The notes under the pieces are model-generated. The model was not told the origin of the DNA and made no database searches. It was given only the letters and a program-made list of their open reading frames with translations. The translations under genes were made by a program, and so were the position numbers. Shown here one piece after another: positions 11,291 to 21,573 of a stretch of 64,000 nt of DNA; position 1 is the stretch's first letter, and the number at the start of each line of letters is the position of its first letter. The stretch comes from Sabellastarte sp. h YS-2021 (taxonomy: Eukaryota; Annelida; Polychaeta; Sabellida; Sabellidae): NCBI GenBank assembly GCA_964017235.1, contig OZ024931.1:103930221-103994220 (forward strand), written 5' to 3'.

Positions 11291-12626
11291 CCCACCTATA
11301 CAGAACTTGCACATCAGCCCCTTTATGACCAGGGATAAGTCCAGCTCGGACAAACGTCAGGTTATTATGGATTTGAGCTGGCCCAAGGGCCAATCAGTGA
11401 ACTCAGGTGCTGAGTTAGATAAATACTTAGGCACACAGTTCGTTTTGACTTACCCATCGGTGGATAACATAACTGATCAGGTTTTACAACTAGGTAGGGG
11501 TTGTCATATATTCAAAGTCGATATTAGTCGCACATTTCGACATGTTCCCATTGATCCTGGGGATTTGGACCTTTTGGGCCTCCATTGGGGCCAGTATTAT
11601 ATCGATTTTTCGCTGCCGTTCGGCCTAAAACACGGTTCTTTGATTTTTCAACGATTATCCGATGCAGTTCGCTATATCATGAAACAGGAAGGTCACCAAA
11701 TTTTGAACTATATTGATGATTTTTTGTGTGTGGCCTTACCCTCAAAAATACAACACTCATTTGCTCGCCTCCAAAACCTCCTTCAGGAACTAGGCCTTAC
11801 TATTAGCCAGAAAAAGCTAGTGGCCCCTAGTACCAAGGTAGTATGCTTGGGTATCCTTGTAAACACAGAAGACTGTTCTGTTTCTATACCTGACGAAAAA
11901 TTAAGTTCCATTAAACAAATGTGTGCACAATGGTCCAGAAAATTGACCTGTACCAAAAAAGAGTTACAGTCACTTCTAGGCTCTCTATTGTACATAGCCA
12001 AATGTATCAAATATGCCAGATTTTTCTTGAATAGAATGCTCAGCTTATTGCGTGAACATTACTCTGAAAGTATTATTCAACTAAATCAGGAGTTTCACAA
12101 AGATCTGAAATGGTTTAATACCTTTTTATCCGTGTATAATGGTGTCTCATTCTTTCAATATCCCTATACAAAAACTGTACATCTAGATGCCTGTACAACA
12201 GGCCTGGGTGCTATCTATGAAAATCAGGTGTATGCATTACAGCTTCCCAATAACTGGTCACAACATAACATAGCACAACTAGAAATGATAAATATCTTAG
12301 TGGCACTAAAAGTTTGGCACAACCAATGGGCTGGCCAAAGAGTGGTCATAAATTGTGACAACCAGGCGGTAGTGGCAGTTCTAACCAATGGCAGGTCACG
12401 TGATGTAGTACTGGCCAAATATGCCAGAAATATTTTTATGTGGCTGAGTACATGTAACATAGATATGAAGGTTGTCCATATTGCAGGCAAGAAGAATTCC
12501 ATAGCTGACCTTTTATCTAGGTGGTTTACTGTAGCTAATAACGTTCAAAAATTACAACAGCTAGTTCATCCTGTGACCTGGATCCATACCAGCCAAGAAT
12601 TGCTGACTACTCATGATGGAATCTAA
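11262..12626 (+). CDS. Reverse transcriptase and RNase H of DIRS copy 3
   Basis: RT blocks appear in the DIRS order: DLSWPKGQSVN near residue 45, FKVDISRTFRH near 85, the LPFGLKHGS/QRLSDAV block near 125, and the catalytic YIDDF near 150. The RNase H half follows, with HLDACTTGLGA near 310, an E within QLEMINILVAL, NCDNQAVVAV and VHIAGKKNSIADLLSR. Function by family: copies the element RNA into DNA and removes the RNA strand. Similar blocks in copies 1 and 2 allow direct comparison. It is part of a fossil element. Confidence 0.88.
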   Translation: MVPWGGPYADPPIQNLHISPFMTRDKSSSDKRQVIMDLSWPKGQSVNSGAELDKYLGTQFVLTYPSVDNITDQVLQLGRGCHIFKVDISRTFRHVPIDPGDLDLLGLHWGQYYIDFSLPFGLKHGSLIFQRLSDAVRYIMKQEGHQILNYIDDFLCVALPSKIQHSFARLQNLLQELGLTISQKKLVAPSTKVVCLGILVNTEDCSVSIPDEKLSSIKQMCAQWSRKLTCTKKELQSLLGSLLYIAKCIKYARFFLNRMLSLLREHYSESIIQLNQEFHKDLKWFNTFLSVYNGVSFFQYPYTKTVHLDACTTGLGAIYENQVYALQLPNNWSQHNIAQLEMINILVALKVWHNQWAGQRVVINCDNQAVVAVLTNGRSRDVVLAKYARNIFMWLSTCNIDMKVVHIAGKKNSIADLLSRWFTVANNVQKLQQLVHPVTWIHTSQELLTTHDGI

Positions 12627-12685
12627 TAAGTGCAATTGTACTAATTGCTATGTGTTGTACATTGTAAATTGTAGGATTACAGCCT

Positions 12686-13657
12686 GTGGCAAGACACTTG
12701 ACGTTGTTGGCTACTTCCAGATTGTCACAAGCCTTTTGTGAGTCAACAAAGAGAGCTTATGCTGCCTTATTTCGTGTATTCCTAGCTTTTGTTACTTTCA
12801 TGAGCTGGGAATTGAATCAGGTGAATGTGTTTAATCTGCTTTGCTTTCTGGAATGTCTACATTTTAATGGTGTAAAAGTGTCACAAATGGCTAATTATCT
12901 GTCAGCCATAAAGTCAACGTTTATCATTTATGGTCTTGATGTGTCTTGTTTCACAGACCAAAGGTTAAAATTGTATCAGAGGGCAGTACAAATCCATGCC
13001 CCCCTTGCAGTTAAGCTTAATAAAATCATTGATATTGCTCTGTTAAAACAAATAGTTCACCAGTGTGATTTAACTTACATGGGCCAAATTTTTAAAGCAG
13101 TTTATCTTCTCAGTTTCTTCTCATTTCTGAGACTCTCTAACTTAGTTCCCCACTGTGTTGGGGCCTTCTCACCCCTCAGGCATCTAGCCAGAGGGGATTT
13201 AATTTTCAAACCCGAGAAGGTCATAATAATGATCAAGTGGTCAAAGACCATGCAGAAAAGCAATCAGTTGAAACTCATCTCTATACCTAGGCTTGCAAAG
13301 TCACCTATCTGTCCAGTCCGTGCATTGTCAAATGCCTTGGCCTTAACCCCAAGAGGGTCCAATTTGCCCCTATTTCAGGTCAAATCAAACACTGATTGGA
13401 TTCCACTTACTGATACCAAAGTTAGAAGGCACCTGTCCCTAGTTTTATCTAATCTTGGGTTATCAGGTGCTGGTTTCACCTTCCACACCTTCAGACGTTC
13501 AGGTGCCACCTTTGCTTTTAACAATAATGTCCAAATTCAAAATATTCAGAAACATGGCACCTGGACGTCTGACTGTGTGTGGAGGTATATTACAGATAGT
13601 ACTGATGCTGGTGACCAGGTTGCCAAGATGTTTCGTGAAAAATTGTCTGTCTCCTAG
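12686..13657 (+). CDS. Tyrosine recombinase of DIRS copy 3
   Basis: A 323-codon frame with an N-terminal SAM-like helical half (blocks around LSRLSQAFCES and NYLSAIKSTF). The catalytic half follows: an Arg-bearing block (SFFSFLRLSNLVPH), the HTFRRSGATFAF box (His-x-x-Arg), HGTW, and the late Tyr in CVWRYI. Known: DIRS elements integrate through this phage-integrase-like enzyme and so leave no classical target duplication. This arrangement, downstream of RT/RNase H on the same strand, fits DIRS elements. It is part of a fossil element. Confidence 0.88.
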   Translation: MARHLTLLATSRLSQAFCESTKRAYAALFRVFLAFVTFMSWELNQVNVFNLLCFLECLHFNGVKVSQMANYLSAIKSTFIIYGLDVSCFTDQRLKLYQRAVQIHAPLAVKLNKIIDIALLKQIVHQCDLTYMGQIFKAVYLLSFFSFLRLSNLVPHCVGAFSPLRHLARGDLIFKPEKVIIMIKWSKTMQKSNQLKLISIPRLAKSPICPVRALSNALALTPRGSNLPLFQVKSNTDWIPLTDTKVRRHLSLVLSNLGLSGAGFTFHTFRRSGATFAFNNNVQIQNIQKHGTWTSDCVWRYITDSTDAGDQVAKMFREKLSVS

Positions 13658-14012
13658 TACTATTCTACCATTGGGGTTTGGCTGATTCATGGTTTTATTG
13701 TAAAGTTACAAATACCATGTCATTCAATGTTATAATTTACATTAGTTTGAATCTTACTGGCATAGAGTCACCTACTTTCAGTAACACATATATATTGTCT
13801 TCCAAAAATCTACGGGGTTTTCCCCCCTTTACTTAAGGTCAACTTAAAATACCTTACCTTAAGGTTACCCTATGCCAGTCTTAATCTAACTACAGAACTG
13901 TAAATAAGAGTAGAAAAATTATTAGTGAATAAATATCATTACCCGCTTTGCTTGTTTAACCTTTGACCCCTTGGGGTCATTCTGAGTTGTCCAACTTCTG
14001 GGGCTCGAGGAA

Positions 14013-16185
14013 CTGATTAACATTCAACTAGTCCAGATTCTGCAAATTTAAAACACCAGACAATGATTACTATCCACTTCCCTACCTAATGGTATGATTC
14101 TAGCCTACAAATTCAAACATGTAATGTGACAGTGTTATAACTACAATATTAACCCCATCAAAACCCATTATAACTTTGTGTGTGGGTGTATCCTTATGCT
14201 CCCCTCCCACACTCGCCTGCCCTCACAGCGAGGGACAGTGTTTTGCCCCCACTATTGTCATCACACAATACTGGAGGAGATGTTTAAATGACAGGGTGGT
14301 CTTAACAAATCAGGTAATCCATTTCACAGTCCTGTGTTAATGACTGCATTGCATCTGTGTCCAGTAAATGTCAGATTACACAAATACCTATTGCGACAGG
14401 ACTTATGTATTTAATTAGATAATGTATGTTGTTAGACTAGAGTAAGCTACTGGCCCAGTGTTCTGTCTTTAGTTACCTATTGATAAATAACTATGACATT
14501 ATACATCTCACTCCTTTAGTTGTAGATGCACATCCAACTCATGATAAGAATGTTAAACCCAAACTGTTGACTATTTTGGTCTTTGATTTTTTTAATATTG
14601 ACCCTGTGTACAGAGCTGAAATGGCTGACTACTTTACAGGATTAAATATCTGATATTTCGTGAGTAATTAAAGGTTCTGACTACTTGTTACTGATGACAA
14701 TTTCTTCCCAAGATATCTGTAAAACAGCAATGCACAAATTCTTAGATATTCAAACCTACGTGGTGATGAGTAACTTGGTGAAAATGTTCACCTTATTGCA
14801 GAAATGAAGATATAAGGTATGTCAAACACCGGAAAACTGATAGAGCCACAACTGAATAGGGTTTGACTCAGATCAGCACAGACTGTTACATTTGCAAAAC
14901 AAAGTTGCAAAAATACAGTTTGTAAAATTCCCATAGAATCTTCCACCAAGAACCTAGCCACAGACGCCATCTATCACACTTTGATGCTTTGGTGTTTTTT
15001 TGCAGTTATTGTTAAAGGATATGTGTAGGATATAATCCACAAAAGTCATCACACAAAGCAATGGCTGCATACGACTGGGGGATTTCCTGCAGATAACACT
15101 TCAACAACTACGGACACAATGGATGTCAATCATATCTATTATAACTCCAGTTGCTGGCTTCAAATGGCATTATGCTGGCTGTTTGGAGCAATGGATCATG
15201 TTCTGGTGCTCAGATATTCAGAGATTCAAGCTAGGGATCATCTCTGGTGATTTTGGAACCTTCTCCACTTAACCATCTGTTAAATGATAACGGGCACTCC
15301 CCATTACCTCTGGGTTAGTGATGATGCAATTTGCCCTTTGTCCTGGATTATGGAATAAATTGCAATGTGACAGTGAGGAGATATTCTATGGGTTATCAGA
15401 AGCAAGAAGCCTAGATATCCTCACCCCTCAAAGGACAGGGTGGGTGTATTGTTCTCGGATCTGACTGTTTGACCATGCGTACAACTCAGAAACTACACAC
15501 TGGCTGTGGGTCATCTATTCACAAAGGTAGGTTCTATCTGTGGCCCAGTCCTTCTCAAAGATGATTCAGATCCGGGTGCAGGTAGGGACTCCAGAATATT
15601 TTGACAGCAAAGAAGGTTATATCTAAAAGACAAGATGTGTAGCGGGGTCATTTAGTAAACCAAATTTAAGAGGGAGAAATAAGAAGATTAGATGATGAAC
15701 ACAGTGACAGTCTATGTTCAAATTTCGAACCACTTGACCAGAGATTTATTTTATGGTTTTTTATTCAGCACTAGCCGCGGGTTAGGGTTCTCAAACAGTG
15801 CCTGTTGAAAATGCTTTTTTGTCTACTGGTAAGCATTTAGGTTTTATGTTCAAAATACTATTTACAAATTACTATTTACTTGCTAGTATATCCCACACAG
15901 ATCTGCGAGCGAGTGCTGTATGCTTTGTATACAAAGACAAAAAAGTATCTGCACACAGGAATAGCTTGTAGAAATAATAATTACCTCAAAATGAATGGAC
16001 TTGGGCAAGAAAGCTTCTACTTCTTTTCATACCCATAAAATGTACCCAACTTGACACATTTTTCGTGCTACATTATGCTTTGTAGATGCTGTTGTAACCA
16101 AGCTGCATAATTTAGTGTAGCAGTGTTACAAATCTGACATAAATAAATAAAGATTCTTTTGATCAAGACATTGACATTTTTCAAA
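14013..16185. other. Interval without a recognisable gene
   Basis: AT-rich sequence with short scattered frames only. I see no domain, tRNA-like head or clear repeat. Confidence 0.55.
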
Positions 16186-16189
16186 AATG

Positions 16190-16335
16190 AGCCTGGAGAC
16201 ATAGATCTCTTGGGCCTTCAAGATGACAACAAAGTTTACATTATGGTCCCACTTGGTTTTCATCACAGATCAGTTTTCCATAGGCTTGTTGGTGGACTGT
16301 GTTATGTGATGAAACAACACAATCATTTCTAATCT
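16190..16335 (+). mobile_element. Short relic of a DIRS-type RT
   Basis: Translation gives a block starting PGDIDLLGLQ, then VPLGFHHRS, then CYVMKQ. It lines up with PGDLDLLGLH, LPFGLKHGS and RYIMKQ of the 11.5-11.7 kb RT. It does not appear as a long open frame. It is only about 145 bases long and very old by its divergence. The SINE just to its right may have cut it off. Confidence 0.65.
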
Positions 16336-16371
16336 CTGTTACGATCTTTGCTGTATATAAGTGTAGCAATC

Positions 16372-16716
16372 TTTTTTTATTGTATTGTATTGTATTGTAT
16401 TGGGTTTTTATACTCGCCGCAATATCTCCATATACTACAGGATTCAAAGTGATATTTGACCCATCCGACTGAACAAAGTACAGTCCAAGCTCTTCAAGTG
16501 ACTTGAATTCCCCAAACTGAAAGACAGAAGCTCAAGGATGGCCATTTATCAACGTGCTTGAGGTTCTTTAGCCTGCCACTGGGGATAGGACCCAATGACA
16601 GAGGACCGCCATCTTAAGTGGTCATCCGAGCCACTATGTATCTGCCTGTACTTGGGTTTGAACCCACGTCCTCTGCGCTCCTAGGCGAGTGTGTTACCTG
16701 CTGGGCCACAGTAGCA
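16372..16716 (-). mobile_element. tRNA-derived SINE, family 2
   Basis: Read on the minus strand, the head has an A-box-like stretch (TGGCCCAGCAGGTAAC) and a B box (GGGTTCAAACCC), both features of a Pol III internal promoter. A body of about 250 bases follows, then a tail of short CAATA repeats (16378-16402). The body matches the copies at 60166-60450 (minus) and 29577-29770 (plus, partial). The 3' end includes GGAGATATTGCG, similar to the LINE ends in this window. Confidence 0.82.
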
Positions 16717-19700
16717 GATACTAATTTTAATGCTCAGTAGCATGCTTTAACACATTATAACAGAGCACTGCTATAAAACATTTATATATCTATTTAAAAT
16801 CCCTCTTCCTTCAACATCTGAATTAATTGAATTAGCATAATTGTATTGTGTTTTATGACAATTAATGATATTTTTAGTTCTTCCTTTAAAGGATATGTGG
16901 GTGTTTTTCTTCAAATTCAAATTCAGTGTATGACCCGGAATTTCCACGGGACTAAACAGGCTATTATAATTTTAATTATTGCAGTTTTCCCCAGTTAAAG
17001 ACAATATAAAAATATGCAGCATAGTCTGCATGCAAAACGATTTCCAAAAATCCATTAATTTAAATGAGAAAAGGCAAAAATGTCTGGGTTCTGTCACCAA
17101 AGAGGAATTCAAGGAAACACATTTAGAAATTTTACACACTAGTTTTTCCCGAAAAAAATATAGTGATAGAAAGCCTATCCTAAGACACTATCAGTGACAG
17201 AGTTTGTATAGTCGTTTGCCGCGAGGGACTTTGAAACCAACTTTTGAGGTTGTTTGGAACCTCAAAGTTTTTCATACCAAATCATACGTGGTGACTTCTT
17301 GTCAGATTAAAAAAAAAAACAAAAAATGTTAAATTTTTTTTCAAACACAGTAACAAGAGAACTCCATATCAGGAAATTGTGATGTATATTTAAATAGTTC
17401 AGGTTATGTCCTCAGTGTATCTCACATGTTACCATCAGTTGGATTCAGACCCAGGGTCATACAGGTAAGAACCAGTTGATTAAATGCTGCACTTTGTTTC
17501 ACAAGAAAATTTAAATTTCTCGCCTATATCTGGTTATGTGACTGTGCCTCTCTCTACCCAGGAGCAATGGGTACCTGGCTGCTAGTGGGTTCTTGGTGTG
17601 TGTACTGTATTGTGGCAGCACCTTAGTATGTTCCCTGAGGGAGCTGAGACAGATAACCTGTGTGAAAAAGTTCTGAAACCCAGGTCAAGGTGTAAATATG
17701 TAAAGTCGAGCGATAGTATATATATATATACACTGATACTAGACTAAAAACCATTACATTTACATTTACACCATGATACAAAAACAGGAAATATTTTTTA
17801 CTATGTAATAGAACCAAATGATGGACCAAGGATAGAGTTCGTTAATAGGTCTCAGACTCACTTTGGCGGTTTTAAGTTTCCTGTTTTGTAAGAATTTGCC
17901 CCTACATCCAACTGATTTCTTGATTTAGGTAAAAAGCTATACCAAATTATAAAAAAAGTTGAAAACATTCAGATCACTTTTACATTTGGTTGGGGATTTA
18001 GGTCCATTCAGACACAAATACAAAGACTTAATTCATGATTGTATGGATGAAGGGAAATGGCTGAACGCTTTAGTAACATGTACTGCCTGTAATACTGCCT
18101 ATTTTGTCTTGTCTTGGTTGGTTTGGGACAGGTTTTCTATGATGTGGTATTGTTTGCCCATGTGTGTGGCATAAAATCCAAGAAACTGAATCTTGTATAG
18201 ACTTATCATGCCAATGGCCACAAAGAATAGTGTTTTTGTCATAGAAATTAGTAGGAAAAGGGTTTTTATCCAAAAGTGTTTCAAATAAAAATAATATATG
18301 CACCAGAACTTGAAAAATTCAGATCACAAACAACTGATTTTCGGATCTGAAATATATTATAGTTAATCCTGGATCATTTCAGATGTGAGATCTGTTGCAC
18401 TACAGAAGTCTAATATAACTTTACTTATTGATTTTGGGGTACTCCGTTTAAATCAGCTGTTAAGCATGCAAGAGAAGATATATCATATCATTACTTAAAA
18501 TACCTAGTGAACATTTTCATTTTAGTAAACTGTAACAGTGTTTGAGTTGGAATGATAATTATATAGGAGTAACTCAATCATGACAAGGATCCGGGTTGTA
18601 TCATTGTAGATAGTACATTTTTATGCTGAAGAAGTGCAGCGCAACATATCAAAACCTGGGATTGATGAGACAAGCTATTTTGGTAATATATGCTGACAAA
18701 ACCATGTGGGTTATTATCTAACAAGGCGACAATCTGATTCTTCATTTTATGGTTCTTGTTTCCTATATACAAAGTTTACAACTCAAAGTAACAGAGATTA
18801 TTGATGTATTTTCTTTCACTCAAGAGGCACCATTGATTTGCCATAAAATGGGGAACTTTCTTAGATTTATGACCCCATAAATATTTATTGGTTAACAATA
18901 GCTACCATTTACTATAGTCTTAACAGGATAGATTAAGAAGACACTGTATCAAACAGGCAATAATCCAATGCTCTGCAGTCACACAAATTGTGAATTTGTA
19001 AACAATTTTGTTTTATCAGAATTTGCAACTGTACATATTTGCAACAGTGCTATGATAATACTCTATTAGTACAGTTCCTTCCCCTTCTGTTTCTTGGTGT
19101 AAATAAATGCCCTTTAAAAGAAAGGAGTGCCTTCAATCATTGCATAGTACTTCAAAAGTTCTAATAAATATTACAGTGCTATCATGTTTCCATTTCTGAA
19201 GATGATAATCTTTTTATAATGTGATTCAAATTTGTCTCCATAGAACTTATTTTTTTTAATTAAATAGTGCCTATGACATTCCATACTCCCATTTAAAAGT
19301 ATTAAAGATGGGTTTTTTTCATGAAACCGAAAATTGTATCAAATTTCTTATGGTATGTAACTGAATAGCAGTTTCTGCACCAATTGATCAACACAAAGTC
19401 CTTTTTATGTTAGACTATAAAATATTCACAGTCACAACAACGTATTGTTGCATGGTGATGCTATTTTAGATGAAGTTGTCCAGATGTTTTTGTCATGTAT
19501 GGTGTAAACGGTTTGTCTGTACCATGAAAAAATACCTAATTCTAAAATACTGCATCAAACAATGTTGCAATGTGCTAATAAAAATCCAAATGATTGGATT
19601 GAGAGTTTTTCAGTCTGAGAATTTCTAGCATTTTATATATCCCGGGTAACCTTCAGTGATGCAGGATTTTGCAATATTTTAGTATCCAACAAATTTTAAC

Positions 19701-19870
19701 ATTATAGTACATTCAAGGCTGTAACTTTACCAAAAGAAAAGACAGTTTTCAGACATTGCAAGGCAATGAACCAGGACCAGTGTATCACTTAAAGGGACAG
19801 ATTTGGTTCAAAGCCAGATTATTCTGATGTCCCTAACCGGTAAAGTGAATATCAATGTGGACAAATTTAT
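16717..19870. other. Interval without a recognisable gene
   Basis: AT-rich DNA holding a short TA run near 17716-17732. No frame here has recognisable domains. I see nothing else I can name. Confidence 0.55.
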
Positions 19871-19871
19871 G

Positions 19872-19903
19872 CCCCCCCCCCCCCCCCCAAAAAAAAAAAA
19901 AAA
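19872..19903. repeat. Poly(C) run followed by poly(A) run
   Basis: About 18 C followed by about 15 A. This is a homopolymer junction that is prone to length error in sequencing. Confidence 0.9.
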
Positions 19904-19914
19904 GAAGCTGATTA

Positions 19915-20165
19915 TACACACCAACAAATTTCTTCAGAGAGTGCATACCTCTTACATTCCTTAATAATAAGTAAATGGGAAAACCCGGTCATTTTTATCC
20001 ATACAGTAATCCAGGTGACTCTCAAAATTTGATAAGATGTTAGGTGGACCAAGGCCCTTCTTTTAATTTTTTTCAGGATGATCCAACCAGCACTATTTGT
20101 GTAATCCTGCCAACAAACAGACAAACAAATGGCCATGAAATAATACTTCCTTGGCAAAGATAATT
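19915..20165 (-). repeat. Dispersed non-coding repeat (CCGCCAAGGAGGTT type)
   Basis: On the minus strand it runs TTTGCCAAGGAAGTATTAT, then a T/G-rich GTTTGTCTGTTTGTTGGCAG, then GGATTACACAAA, then AAGGGCCTTGGTCCACC. The start and the TTTGTCTGTTT stretch recur near 27425 and more weakly near 50585. Similar non-coding repeats with this wording are widespread in invertebrate genomes. The transposon class is unknown to me. Confidence 0.55.
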
Positions 20166-20241
20166 AAATGCTTACTGTAAATGCTTACCTTAGACACAGA
20201 GAAAATTTGGTATCCAGTTAAACAATATTTATATATTGAAC

Positions 20242-20247
20242 TTTATT
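20242..20247 (-). terminator. Polyadenylation signal AATAAA for the GPCR gene
   Basis: TTTATT on the plus strand is AATAAA on the minus strand, 88 bases past the receptor stop codon. That spacing is plausible for a short 3' UTR. No experimental 3' end is available. Confidence 0.6.
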
Positions 20248-20334
20248 GAACAACAATTATATCTCAATGAAGCAACAATATTCAATGACAATATGAACCA
20301 TATAAATCACAAGGTGTTCATTGTAAAGAGGCTT

Positions 20335-21573
20335 TTAGACACACGTGTCTGAGTAACTGCTGGATTTGTGTCCTTCCTCAAAATTAGAGATATTAGCGTA
20401 GAGGTTGTAGTAGTGATGTCCATTTCCATTTCCGAGAGGCTGTAGAGTTTGATTGGGATGAGATTGGTGGGATTGTGAGGACTTGGTAAAGGTAAACCTC
20501 TGCACTGGTCTGGGTTGGACGTTACGACAGAGTATCGCCCTTTGAAAGCCTCTGCGAAAGTTGGCAGAGAGAAAGGCATATATGATAGGATTGACTGCAC
20601 TATTTCCATATGATAATGCGTGTGCAAAGAGTCTGATATAAAAGAAGGTGTACGTTTTGTTAATGGAGTCTGGATAGAAATTGGTCCAGATCCATATGAC
20701 ATGGTTCGGCAGCCAGGACAAACAGAACACAATCACTACCACGATGATGAGCCGTGTCACTTTACGCTTTCTGTTGATGGACTCTTTCATACGGGGCCCT
20801 TCTGGCTGCTTGGTCAGCCACAGCTGTCTTATAATGAGTATACTGAGCAGTAGGATGGTAAGAGACGGCAGGACATATCCTAGAATGAACAACACCAGAA
20901 AGTAGATCTTCCTGTGACCAACCATGCTCCAGTCATCATAGCAAGATGGACCAAACAGGTCCACCAGGTGAACATTGTAGACAATTGGTTGTGGTAGCGC
21001 AATGGCTAGAGCAACCAACCAGATTACACAGGATGTAATGAAAGCAATGAGTGGTGTACGCAGGTGCTTGGTTTCAAGTGAGAAGGCCAATGCTAGATAT
21101 CGATCTGCCGCCATGGCCACCAGTGTCAGAATGCTCGCTACCATACTGGAATACTGCACTAGATGCACAAATTTACACATGAATGTCCCGAACGGCCATG
21201 GGATGGTGTAGATGATAGCATGGAAAGGTACACAAAAAACTAAAAACAGTAGATCCGCAATAGAGAGATTTAAGATGAAGAGGTTTGTGGTATTCCGGAA
21301 ATGATCACGATTTCTGATGACTACTATTATCACGATGATATTTCCTATACAACCGAAAAAGACAATTAAGGAGGAGATCACTGGTATGATTATACCTTCC
21401 AGGCCTGGCTTCCAGTCCATTGCTTCACTCTCCATCATAGCACTGAGGTTAGGCTGTATGCTATCCATCACCAGGTCACCTGGTGTTACTGTGGGGATAT
21501 TGTCCAAATCCCCTCCACTCTGATTCTGCTCCAGGATTAGCTTCATCGTGCTTACACTATCATTTCCAGACAT
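20335..21573 (-). CDS. Galanin/allatostatin-A-type neuropeptide receptor (class A GPCR)
   Basis: A 412-residue seven-transmembrane receptor in one open exon. The N-terminus (1-58) has N-glycosylation sites at N4, N17 and N42. Helices lie at about 59-86, 95-120, 130-156, 172-193, 221-248, 270-298 and 309-335. Hallmarks: LNLSIADLL with Asp107 in TM2; Cys133 and Cys211 for the extracellular disulfide; DRY at 157-159; FCLSWLPNH in TM6 (Pro289); NPIIY at 328-332; and Cys349 as a possible palmitoylation site. The TTNLFILNL and FAHALSYGNSAVNP wording is closest to galanin type 2 and allatostatin-A receptors, so the likely ligand is a neuropeptide of that group, usually coupled to Gi/o. The start is supported by an in-frame TGA at 21595-21597, eight codons upstream; Met10 is an alternative. 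No frameshift or stop is seen. It stands alone among repeats. Galanin versus allatostatin-A assignment is not decided. Confidence 0.93.
   Translation of the reverse strand: MSGNDSVSTMKLILEQNQSGGDLDNIPTVTPGDLVMDSIQPNLSAMMESEAMDWKPGLEGIIIPVISSLIVFFGCIGNIIVIIVVIRNRDHFRNTTNLFILNLSIADLLFLVFCVPFHAIIYTIPWPFGTFMCKFVHLVQYSSMVASILTLVAMAADRYLALAFSLETKHLRTPLIAFITSCVIWLVALAIALPQPIVYNVHLVDLFGPSCYDDWSMVGHRKIYFLVLFILGYVLPSLTILLLSILIIRQLWLTKQPEGPRMKESINRKRKVTRLIIVVVIVFCLSWLPNHVIWIWTNFYPDSINKTYTFFYIRLFAHALSYGNSAVNPIIYAFLSANFRRGFQRAILCRNVQPRPVQRFTFTKSSQSHQSHPNQTLQPLGNGNGHHYYNLYANISNFEEGHKSSSYSDTCV

Larger units (their letters stand above)
8758..14012 (+). mobile_element. DIRS-type retroelement, copy 3, looks close to whole
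   Basis: Parts in order: an untranslated leader (8758-9039) with a GACCGCCTGGGGTCAT block; a gag-like frame (about 9040-10038); a long middle frame (10019-11290); RT plus RNase H (11262-12626); a tyrosine recombinase (12686-13657); and an AT-rich tail to about 14012 with a GACCCCTTGGGGTCAT block resembling the one in the leader. These paired blocks may mark the two terminal repeats, but I could not settle the repeat architecture or the insertion-site duplication. The length of about 5.2 kb fits a full DIRS element. Frames are long and few breaks are apparent (a handful at most). It looks like the youngest of the four larger DIRS copies in the window. Confidence 0.88.

Noticed and set aside
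16620-16716. Possible tRNA gene on the minus strand
   Set aside because: Promoter boxes are present, but the cloverleaf is imperfect and the same sequence continues into a repeated SINE body. The same holds for the tRNA-like heads at 23.8, 29.6, 31.7, 46.5 and 60.4 kb.
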